Assembly (NCBI GenBank): GCA_012934845.2
Contig: WNNJ02002126.1
Location: 62,001-126,000, forward strand
Source of the DNA: Pomphorhynchus laevis
Lineage: Eukaryota > Acanthocephala > Palaeacanthocephala > Echinorhynchida > Pomphorhynchidae
Direction: 5' to 3'
DNA length: 64,000 nucleotides
Shown here: positions 44,446 through 53,116 of the stretch, piece after piece
Layout of the letters: each line of letters starts with the position of its first letter
Numbering within the stretch: position 1 is the stretch's first letter
The notes under the pieces: generated by a model
The model's database searches: none
Told to the model about the DNA's origin: nothing
Seen by the model: only the letters and a program-made list of their open reading frames with translations
Made by a program: the position numbers and the translations under genes

Positions 44446-47400
44446 TGTTGTGTTTTCAGACATTGCAAAGCAAACGCTAACGTTTTTTAATTTTTAGTAC
44501 AAACAAAACACCAGCGTTCAGAAACAGTCGCTATCCGACATATATAGTCAAAATACAAAGGCATACCGCCAAGCACATTGCTGCCAGTGATAATCGTCAT
44601 TGCCATACATTTGCAGTGTGTTCGTTCATACACAACATTCCTCTTCCCCATATAAATGTGGTCTTTTTAGTACGCCACATTCCAGCCATATCGAACAGGT
44701 ACTTTACGGACTCTTTCTGATCGTCTAGGTAATTGGCGATGGCAATTATCATGTTCAAGATTTTTTTCATCCGCCGAATTCGTAATGGTAAGTGGACTTT
44801 GATCACTAGTTATCTCAATCCGCTGTGACAATGTTGAATTCATTTTCTCTTGATCATTGTCTGCATCATTGGTAATTTCTCGATTCTCTATACCTTCTCC
44901 TTTACGAAGCATATCGGCGTGTAATCTGTAGTTTTGATCAGCGTTGCTCACGACATACGATGTCCAGTTTGAGCGCTTTTCTATTTCCCCCGCCGACCAC
45001 GGTTCGTTACTTTTCTGCCGATACCACACCTTTTCTCCTGAATAAAACTCCCTCGGTTTGGATTTCTTATCGAAATGTATTTTGTTATTTGCTTGATAAC
45101 CTTCAAGTGTAGAACGTAGATTCGGTTTCAAACGATCAAATAAGGTAGTCAAACGATGACCGGTAAAGACAATTGATGGTGGTTTTCCTGTGGCACTGTG
45201 CGGTGTGTTTCTATACGACAATAAGAATTGCTGCAATCGCTTTGGACGATCGTGTATATTGTAAGGTCTGATCACTTTATTCTTTAGTACTTGAATAAAC
45301 CTCTCCGCTAAACCGTTTGATCTTGGGTGATACGGAGATACTCTTACATGCTTTACTCCATTAGACTGCAAAAAATTCGCGAATTCGGAAGACTGAAACG
45401 GGGGACCATTGTCTGATACCAGCTCTTCCGGAACCCCATTTCTGGCAAATATTTCTCTTAATACCTTTATTGTTGAGTGAGCACTTGTACATTGCATCTT
45501 AATAACCTCTGGCCATTTTGATAGAGCACACTGAACCACAAAGTAATACTCCTGTTGGGATGGTCCGGCGAAATCTACGTGAATCCTAGTCCATATATCG
45601 CTGGGTACAGGCCAATTGTGAAGTGGATGGTTAGGTTCGTTATTCCGGAAACGCTGACAATCGTTACAATTTTGTACTGAGCGCTCGATATCAGCATCCA
45701 ATCCAGGCCACCATACGTAATATCGTGATAAGGACTTCATAGCCACAATTCCCGGATGGCCTGCATGCAAAGCTCGCAAAACTGTCTCCCGTAGACTCGT
45801 CGGAATTAATACACGCGCTCCTAAAAGCAAAATTCCATTTTCAAATGATAACTCATTGCGTCTTGTGCTGTAATAATGAATGTTCGAGTCTGTAACTTTG
45901 TTTGGCCAACCGATCGACACATATTGCGTCACCTTTTTTAGAATCAAATCTTGTTTCGTAGCTTCGCGAATAGCTGTTGCGGATAATAAAGGTGTGTCCT
46001 CACATAACAAATTCACACAGATATCATTTGTTCCCGACGTTTCTGCACAGTCAAGGCCTTGACATGGAAATCTGGAGAGGACATCGGCAATTATGTTATC
46101 TTTTCCTGGAATGCATTCGAGTTCGTAGTCGAATTGACTCAACAACAATGCCCATCTGACTAAACGCTGATTCGCGATCTTTGGCAAATTACGTTGATTT
46201 CCGAATATGTATTTCAAAGGTTTGTGATCAGTGATGAGTACGAACTTTCTACCTAATAGAAAATATCGAAACTTATTGACACCGAATATAAGTGCAAGTG
46301 CCTCCCGGTCGATTTGCGAGTAATTTATTTCCGCGCTGCTCAATTTTCTTGATGCGTATGCAATCGGCAGATAACGGTTGTTTTTAGTTTCTTGAAGCAG
46401 TACGGCTCCTAAGCCTCTCTCACAAGCATCACAATACAGCTTCAGGTTACTCTTCCCATCATATGGTATTAAAATTTTCGGTTTTAGCATACTTTGCTTG
46501 ACCAATTCAAATTGGCTTTGATGCCGATCTGTCCAGTTCCAATTCGCTCGTACACCCGTTAACGAATACAAGTCAGCACACTGCGACCGCAAATGAGGAA
46601 TAAAACGTTCAAGGAACCCTATGGTTCCCAAGAACGTTCGCAGTTCTTTAGGATTTGACGGTGGACAAATATTTTGAATAGTATCAACTTTCTCTGGATC
46701 AACTTTTACCATTCCTTTATCTAACACGTGTCCCAGAAATTTGACTTGTTCTTGAAGAAATAAACACTTTTCACGTTTAACTCGTATTCCCGCATTCAAT
46801 AATCTTGTCATTACACTTCGAAGTCTGTCTATATGTTCTGAACGTGTTTCACCTGCAACTACAACATCATCCAGATAAACTGCGACGCCCGGAATCGTAC
46901 CGAGTAATTGATTCATATAACGCTGGAACAAAATTGGTGCAATGGATAACCCAAATGGTAATCGACGATATTGATAATATCCGAAGGGTGTCGATATGGT
47001 CAAATACTTTCGAGAGTCTTGATGAACTTTCATTTGTGAATACGCATCCTTTAAATCCAATACTGAATACAAGGTGCCTCCTGCGATTTTGCTCAGTATC
47101 TCCTCAAATGTCGGTAATTCGAAACAATCACAATTCAGATACGGATTAATTGTCGCCTTGAAGTCAGCGCAAAGTCTTATTGAGTTATCCTTCTTGAGCA
47201 CAGAAACAATTGGACTCGCCCATTCAATATAATTACAGTTTGAATCAACTTGCTCTAATGTTCCATTCGATAAAAGGCGCTTTAACTCTTCTTCGATTTT
47301 TGGCTTTAATGGCAGTGGTACGCGACGAGCCGGAATGCATCGTGCAATAGCCGATGGATCAACTTGTAACTTTATCTCCAAATCCTTAATGTTCCCAAGA

Positions 47401-48995
47401 TCTTCATTGAATAACTCCTTAAATCTGAGTAACATGTGGTTTAAATCGGATGCACCTTGTTGATTTAAATTTAACTGATTGATAGCTCGTGGGCGGGATC
47501 TTACTTGACGTGGCAAGGACATGTTAAATGCTTCTATCCACGGTTGTCCAAACAAGCTCTTTTCTGTTTCGTATACGACCTCGACATTCAACAATTTGGC
47601 TACATTATCTAGTTCTACAGTCACTTGACATTGACCTATGCTCTTTATCAACCCTCCACCAAAACTTCTCAGCCATCTTCCCGCTCTTAGCTCAGGCGAA
47701 CCACAACTTGACCATGTTTTTTGAGATATTACAGACAACATTGCTCCCGTATCAAACTCCATTTCCACTTGAACTCCGTTTATTCTCACTTCCAATGTCG
47801 GTCCCAGGATATGGTCCCTTCGACAAACGTTTTGAATTTCGAGAAAAGCCAACTCTACAGCCTTATTATCACCATTCTCGTCTGATATCAACTGATGAAT
47901 ATTTTGTAGTGCTACCTTGCAGCATCGACGAATATGACCTATCTTACCACAACGGTGACATTTTACGTTCTTAGCCCAACACTGTTGCTCATTTACGTGA
48001 TTTGAACCATTACATCGTGTACAACGAGGCATGGAATTTTTATTCCATTGTGATCGACGTCCAGCACTTAATTTATTAACATGCGAAATTTCAACATCCT
48101 TTTTCGAGTCATTTGCATAATTCGAGCTGGTTTCCGTCGCTAACAAGTGCTTAGTAGCTTGTGTCATTTCCCAATTAGAAGCAATCCTAATTACATCGTC
48201 TAACGTAGGATTGTCTAATCGTAATAGACTCATACGTATTTCCTCGATTGGAGTATATGCAATTACCAGATCTCTCAATCTGTCGTCGATTGCTTGCTGT
48301 TCGGTTTGAATGGATTGATCGAAAAACGAACACTTACTAGCCAGGCCCCTTGCTTCCGCTATCCAATCTTTATGTGACTGATTGGCTTTTTGTCGACATT
48401 GCGTAAATTCGAATCTGGCTGCAACTATATGCATCGGCTTTTTAAAATGACGATCGAGTTCCTTAATAATCATCTCGAAAGTAATGTCCTCTTTTTCGAA
48501 AGACGGAATCAATTGTCCAACCAAGCGAAAAATTTCTTGACCACAACTGGACAGTAAGAATTGTTTTTGTCGCATCTGTGAATCAACTCTGTGCATGCCC
48601 AAAAAATTCTTCAGTTGAATCCCGTAATCAATCCACTTATCGTGATCTGCATTGAAATGCTGAAACGCCGGTATATTGCAATCCTTATTGGGATTTTCAC
48701 GATTTTGCAGACTTTCCATCAACTTCGTCAATGTACGTTGTTGTTCCCATACAATTTTCATAATGTCGTTCGACGAAAATTTTGAACCACCCTCGTCGCC
48801 AATTGTTGTGTTTTCAGACATTGCAAAGCAAACGCTAACGTTTTTTAATTTTTAGTACAAACAAAACACCAGCGTTCAGAAACAGTCGCTATCCGACATA
48901 TATAGTCAAAATACAAAGGCATACCGCCAAGCACATTGCTGCCAGTGATAATCGTCATTGCCATACATTTGCAGTGTGTTCGTTCATACACAACA
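44446..48995 (-). mobile_element. Ty3-type LTR retrotransposon, looks whole
   Basis: This 4550-bp element has 192-bp LTRs at 44446-44637 and 48804-48995. By eye they are identical. They start TGTTGTG and end CACAACA. It is flanked by AGCTT on both sides (44441-44445 and 48996-49000), a 5-bp target duplication. A purine-rich tract lies just before the 3' LTR, and TGG-starting primer-binding-like sequence follows the 5' LTR. One long gag-pol frame fills the interior, and no env-like gene is present. Identical LTRs point to a very recent insertion, into LINE C'. Confidence 0.93.
44667..48821 (-). CDS. Gag-Pol polyprotein of the Ty3-type element (1384 aa)
   Basis: Domains in order: a Gag region (~1-260); two zinc knuckles (~267-301, the second CHRCGKIGHIRRCC); an aspartic protease (~345-430) with FDTGA at 356-360; RT (~500-690) with YLDD at 649-652; RNase H (~760-880); and integrase with an HHCC finger and the VDFAG and SDNGPPF catalytic blocks (~960-1200). 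Gag and Pol share one frame with no visible shift. The first ATG (48821) lies inside the 5' LTR, so the first six residues are LTR-encoded and the frame reads through the primer-binding region. The lineage is Ty3/mdg4 (Metaviridae), perhaps Mag-like. The protein belongs to the element, not the host. Confidence 0.92.
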   Translation of the reverse strand: MSENTTIGDEGGSKFSSNDIMKIVWEQQRTLTKLMESLQNRENPNKDCNIPAFQHFNADHDKWIDYGIQLKNFLGMHRVDSQMRQKQFLLSSCGQEIFRLVGQLIPSFEKEDITFEMIIKELDRHFKKPMHIVAARFEFTQCRQKANQSHKDWIAEARGLASKCSFFDQSIQTEQQAIDDRLRDLVIAYTPIEEIRMSLLRLDNPTLDDVIRIASNWEMTQATKHLLATETSSNYANDSKKDVEISHVNKLSAGRRSQWNKNSMPRCTRCNGSNHVNEQQCWAKNVKCHRCGKIGHIRRCCKVALQNIHQLISDENGDNKAVELAFLEIQNVCRRDHILGPTLEVRINGVQVEMEFDTGAMLSVISQKTWSSCGSPELRAGRWLRSFGGGLIKSIGQCQVTVELDNVAKLLNVEVVYETEKSLFGQPWIEAFNMSLPRQVRSRPRAINQLNLNQQGASDLNHMLLRFKELFNEDLGNIKDLEIKLQVDPSAIARCIPARRVPLPLKPKIEEELKRLLSNGTLEQVDSNCNYIEWASPIVSVLKKDNSIRLCADFKATINPYLNCDCFELPTFEEILSKIAGGTLYSVLDLKDAYSQMKVHQDSRKYLTISTPFGYYQYRRLPFGLSIAPILFQRYMNQLLGTIPGVAVYLDDVVVAGETRSEHIDRLRSVMTRLLNAGIRVKREKCLFLQEQVKFLGHVLDKGMVKVDPEKVDTIQNICPPSNPKELRTFLGTIGFLERFIPHLRSQCADLYSLTGVRANWNWTDRHQSQFELVKQSMLKPKILIPYDGKSNLKLYCDACERGLGAVLLQETKNNRYLPIAYASRKLSSAEINYSQIDREALALIFGVNKFRYFLLGRKFVLITDHKPLKYIFGNQRNLPKIANQRLVRWALLLSQFDYELECIPGKDNIIADVLSRFPCQGLDCAETSGTNDICVNLLCEDTPLLSATAIREATKQDLILKKVTQYVSIGWPNKVTDSNIHYYSTRRNELSFENGILLLGARVLIPTSLRETVLRALHAGHPGIVAMKSLSRYYVWWPGLDADIERSVQNCNDCQRFRNNEPNHPLHNWPVPSDIWTRIHVDFAGPSQQEYYFVVQCALSKWPEVIKMQCTSAHSTIKVLREIFARNGVPEELVSDNGPPFQSSEFANFLQSNGVKHVRVSPYHPRSNGLAERFIQVLKNKVIRPYNIHDRPKRLQQFLLSYRNTPHSATGKPPSIVFTGHRLTTLFDRLKPNLRSTLEGYQANNKIHFDKKSKPREFYSGEKVWYRQKSNEPWSAGEIEKRSNWTSYVVSNADQNYRLHADMLRKGEGIENREITNDADNDQEKMNSTLSQRIEITSDQSPLTITNSADEKNLEHDNCHRQLPRRSERVRKVPVRYGWNVAY

Positions 48996-49982
48996 AGCTT
49001 CACGTAGATGCTTACGTTCATTCACGTCGAGATCTTTTAACAATCTTGCAGACGAACCTTGGAGACGATAAGAGTTCCTAAAGATGGTCTTAACGGCTTT
49101 TGGATCTGTCAGAATGGCTTTTAGCAGTCTAGGACGATCGTTAATTTTCCTCCCTATGCGGAATAAAGCAACTATTTTAATACTAGATACTATCTTTTCT
49201 GGGGATTGTGCCAAAACGATCGTGAGAATATTACGTACCCTCGACAAATCTTCATTTAGTCGGTTTTGGATATTGACAGAGCTTGATTCCGACACATTGG
49301 CGAAAATAATAGAACGCAAAGGATCATGCTGTTTACGCAGTTGTGAGAAAGTAGACATTTGCTGCACCGGAGAACTCGCTCTAGAGGCATTCATTGATTG
49401 AGATGATATGAGATGAGCTTCCTTAATGTGCTCGTTTACGCACTCTTTATGTAGAACCACACTGTCATTACTAGTAGCTGAGTTCTGTATATCATCATTG
49501 CCTGTGTGAGTGTTGACAGTCAGCGTTCGTTCATTTTCTGTTTGACGAACAGTATACGATTTTGAGTGACCTCTCTTCCAGATACGAACAGGAGTGAAAC
49601 CCGTAACTGACGATGTAGTCTTGCTAACTGCATGTGGGAATCGATGTGCATTTGGATCGATATCTGCATTATTGAAGGATTTATTCGAAGTTATAGAATT
49701 CACCTCACCCACCACCTCGGGTAACTTATGCTGTATTTTTCGTTGTAAATTTACCTCAGATGCACTAGAGAGAATACTATTCTGTAACATAGTTACGATC
49801 TCCTTAAGCTCTGACACCATTTTAATATTATTTTGTAATTTTTCCTCAAGAATAGTGTTCCATTCACAATTACGAGCCGCACACACACCACAACAAAATT
49901 TACCGGATTGAACTACTTTAATATCATCCGCTTTAACATTAATTTTAGACCATATGTTACAATTCACAGAGCAACATGCCAC
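48996..49982 (-). pseudogene. LINE C' ORF1, interrupted by the LTR element
   Basis: The ATG at 49982 opens a frame that runs uninterrupted for about 330 codons to the LTR element boundary. The zinc-finger-like N-terminus is CCSVNCNIW with KFCCGVC. A probable coiled segment (EEKLQNNIKMVSELKEIVTM) follows. Next is the RRM-like core (RSIIFANVSESSSVNIQNRL, NEDLSRVRNILTIVL, IVALFRIGRK) and the C-terminal domain (RLLKAILTDPKAVKTIFRNS, ARLLKDLDVNERKHL). It resumes after the LTR element at 44445. It resembles the ORF1 of family C and the fragment at 6118-6837. Confidence 0.82.
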
Positions 49983-50344
49983 CTCTATCTCTACATATTG
50001 GTCATTAACAGGACTTGCGAAACATTGGCTTTTAACTTGCTCCTTACACTTTTCCCCACCATATATATGCTCAAGCGTCGTTGATTGTAAGGCAAAACGA
50101 TTTTGTTTGTTAAAGCTTGTATGAATTGTAGTTATCCGATATAAGCTTGTGTTGTAATTAGCTTGTTGTCCATGAAAAACTGTATGTGATTTATCTCAAA
50201 CTTTTTTAAGTGTTAAAGCTGGACGACCTGAAAGCTGGACGATTGTAAGTAGTTATGAATTAGCAGCCAAGAATTTCATTTATAGATGGATAACAAATAA
50301 TATACTCTACAGTTGATATATATATTATATATTATATATTCGAA
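49983..50344. other. Probable LINE C' 5' UTR and flank
   Basis: This stretch lies directly upstream of the C' ORF1 start and has a composition like the LINE (less AT-rich until about 50230). From 50270 it turns into AT-rich sequence with TATATTATATATTATATATT before the 898-bp repeat. No gene or terminal motif is evident. Confidence 0.4.
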
Positions 50345-51242
50345 AGTTGATAAGGTAGAACACTATATAAATATTCTATATAAACACTAGATAAGCAAAT
50401 TTCATCAGGGGAAATGTTATTAGCATGTATTTGGCCCCATTGCTATGTTGGGTCTAAGAATAGGTGCCGAAACCTGATAACATAGCAGTTCCTCTTAATG
50501 ACCTTTATTCCTTATTCGAATACATCGTATTTATAATTATTATAATTATTTATATGTTGGAAAAATTCCCACTCATATTTGTTGAAGAAATTGCAAGGTA
50601 GGGAATTTATTTGAAAAATTTTACAAATGTTTAGTCGCTCCTAGCGACCTTCTTCAGGCAAAAAAATCAAAAATTCTTGATTTTTTACAAAATCAAAAAT
50701 ATAAATACATAGACTCAATGTACGTACTCAATTTAAATGATCCATCTACAAATTAATTTTTATTTTAAATTTTAAATTAAAACTTTATGTAATAAATTGT
50801 ATAAAATCTTATATAATCATTTATTATTAATCATTATTTATATATCGTATAAAATACGTAGACTCAGCTATCTCATTTGTTCTACTGACAAGTTATTATT
50901 GACCTGGTGACTTTGTTTTCCCGGTAATATAACCTTTACCAGAAATACTGAAACTATGCATTCTTGATACGACATTATTATTGTTATGCATATTTTTAAA
51001 CAAGTTTGATAAATGTTATCTTTATTTCTTATAATGGATAAGTTTAAATCCACAAAATATTATTAAAATATTAAATTTACAATATATAAATCAAAAAAAC
51101 ATTATTAAAAATAAATTTAAACTACTAAGCGAACTTTTTATTATTATTTCGACAAACAGAAGAGCAAAGCTCATAGTTGCACAGTTAAAAAAAGAAAAAG
51201 TAAAGAAAAAAAGAACGACTCACAAACAAAAGTCAAAAAAGT
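50345..51242. repeat. 898-bp direct repeat, right copy
   Basis: This is the partner of 38815-39712, same orientation and same length. It ends at 51242 with about 125 bases of LINE C' 3' UTR on the minus strand, with no C' coding sequence attached. It lies upstream (5') of LINE C', so C' is bracketed by the two copies. Confidence 0.85.
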
Positions 51243-51740
51243 ATAGTTAATATTTAATTTTAAATATTAACTTTGTATGCCTAACTGTACGAAGTTAATT
51301 TGGTATTAATTATGTATTCTTTATACGATACTATTATACTTTCAAGTAAGTTTAGTGAATTTTATTTTTATTTCTTATAATGGAGAATTATAAATCAACA
51401 AAATATTATTTATATTTATAATTATTTTTTTATTATAACCTGTCAGAAATACTGAAACTATGTATTATTGATTACGAAATACGTTATCAGTATGTATTTG
51501 GCCCCGCTTCGATGCTGGGTTGAGAAATAGTGTTCGAAACCTGATAACTAGATAACCAAATGTCATCAGGGGAAATATTATTAGCATGTATTTGGCCCCA
51601 TTGCTATGTTGGGTCTAAGATAGGTGCCGAAACCTGATAACATAGCAGTTCCTCTTAATGACCTTTATTCCTTATTCGAATACATCGTATTTATAATTAT
51701 TATAATTATTTATATGTTGGAAAAATTCCCACTCATATTT
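51243..51740. repeat. Additional partial copies of the AT-rich repeat
   Basis: Segments at 51270-51480 are diverged versions of the 898-bp repeat (ATTTCTTATAATGGA, CAGAAATACTGAAACTATG). From about 51549 a closer copy of 38867-39150 begins, with an R core at 51592-51670. A partial R core lies at 51490-51545. Confidence 0.65.
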
Positions 51741-51931
51741 GTTGAAGAAATTGCAAGGTAGGGAATTTATTTGAAAAATTTTACAAATTTTTAGTCGCTC
51801 CTAGCGACCTTCTTCAGGCAAAAAATCAAAAATTCCTGATTTTTGATTTTTTGCCTGAAGAAGGTCGCTAGGAGCGACTGAAAATTTGTAAAATTTTTCA
51901 AATAAATTCCCTACCTTGCAATTTCTTCAAC
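51741..51931. repeat. 191-bp near-perfect palindrome with hammerhead-like motif
   Basis: The left arm starts GTTGAAGAAATTGCAAGG and the right arm ends CCTTGCAATTTCTTCAAC. The arms are about 90 bases long with one clear mismatch, plus some disorder at the centre near 51836. Each arm contains CCTGAAGAAGGTCGCTAGGA and GCGAC. The right arm has GAAA directly after GCGACT, and the left arm and other copies have AAAA. The arms equal part of the dispersed repeat at 39040-39140 and 50570-50670, so the palindrome is that repeat joined to its own reverse complement. Confidence 0.85.
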
Positions 51932-51989
51932 AATTATTTATATTTATTTTGAATAGTTGATAATAATCTATTATTGATAAAGAATTATT

Positions 51990-52209
51990 GGAGCTGGATC
52001 AAAGAAAAGAGGAAATTTTTTTGATATTTCGCTAACTTGTGTTAGCCAAACTAACAGTGTCGAAACTAACAGTGTTCGCTAACTTGTGTCATCTTCAGAA
52101 AATTACATCTTCAAAAAATAACGTAATTTTCTGAAGATGCTAACATAGGTTAGCGAAATATCAAATAGGCTAGCGAAATATCAAAAGAAATTTCATCTTT
52201 TCTTTGATC
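51990..52209. repeat. Imperfect inverted repeat with CTGAAGA-stem-GAAA motif
   Basis: The outer arms TGGATCAAAGAAAAGA (left) and TCTTTTCTTTGATCCA-like text (right) pair, as do TGATATTTCGCTAAC and GTTAGCGAAATATCA. The right arm has CTGAAGA at 52131-52137, a 6-bp stem (GCTAAC, GTTAGC) and GAAA at 52155-52158. The left arm has a related motif on the minus strand at 52070-52098. Confidence 0.75.
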
Positions 52210-53116
52210 CATCTTTTCTTATATTTATGCTTAATTTATATATAGTATAAAAATGAATGACCTATATTCCTTATTACATCGTATCTGAATACATCGTATA
52301 TTATTTATTAGTCAATTCATAAAATTTAATTTTTATTTTAAAAATTTTATATAAATTGTATAAAATCTAGTATAAAATGAATATAAATCTAAATATGAAA
52401 TCTACTTATTTTAGTATAAAATACATAAACTCAGTGTACTATTTAATTTAAATAATCCATCGAAAAATTAATTTTTATTTTAAATTTTAATTTTAAATTA
52501 AAACTTAATATTATAATAAATTGTATAAAATCGTATATAAGTGTATTTATTATTTATCTTTATTTTTAATTTATATATAGTAAAAAATACGTCGACTCAT
52601 TTATCTGATCTGAATTATTTCATCCGAGTTAGGAAAATCTCGATAACATTGAGACATGAGCTTGAATTATAATACGAACAACTACATTGTTCATGCACTC
52701 ATTATCTAAGTACATTAAGTACAGTGCATTGCGGATCAGTTTTGCAATCAGATTTTTCAGATTGTAGGTATGGGGCATTTACATAAGTATCTGTTTTGCA
52801 TATTTAACCATATTGTATTTATTAGTTTTTATACAGCAAATAACTTTAAACGTCTTTTATTATCTAAATGATACTCATCAACATAATTTCAGAATATTGC
52901 AATACTATTTCAGAATATTATAGCAATTCAGCAAAGCTCGCCTTGAGGTTATTATTTCACACAAAAAAAACAAGATTTTTCTTAAGGTGAGTTCAAATGA
53001 ATTGGAACATGATAGTTTATTATAATTAAACAGGGAAGCTGTGACATCGATTTTATTTGGTTTAATATTTGCTGTTGACATACATAACGATACATCGGAA
53101 ATTTATTTTTTAAATA
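52210..53116. other. AT-rich region upstream of PIAS
   Basis: To about 52610 the sequence is the same AT-rich repeat material as at 38150-38400. From 52620 it looks unique and may include the promoter and 5' UTR of the PIAS gene. No convincing TATA box, initiator or splice acceptor stands out, and no coding exon precedes the ATG at 53117. Confidence 0.4.

Noticed and set aside
45880-47974. Several plus-strand frames of 60-148 codons across 45.9-48.0 kb.
   Set aside because: All are antisense to the intact gag-pol frame and carry no motif.
38815-51242. The 898-bp repeats as LTRs of a large element containing C'.
   Set aside because: They contain LINE 3' UTR and lack TG...CA ends. The contents between them are a LINE, another LINE and a complete LTR element, so duplication is the simpler reading.
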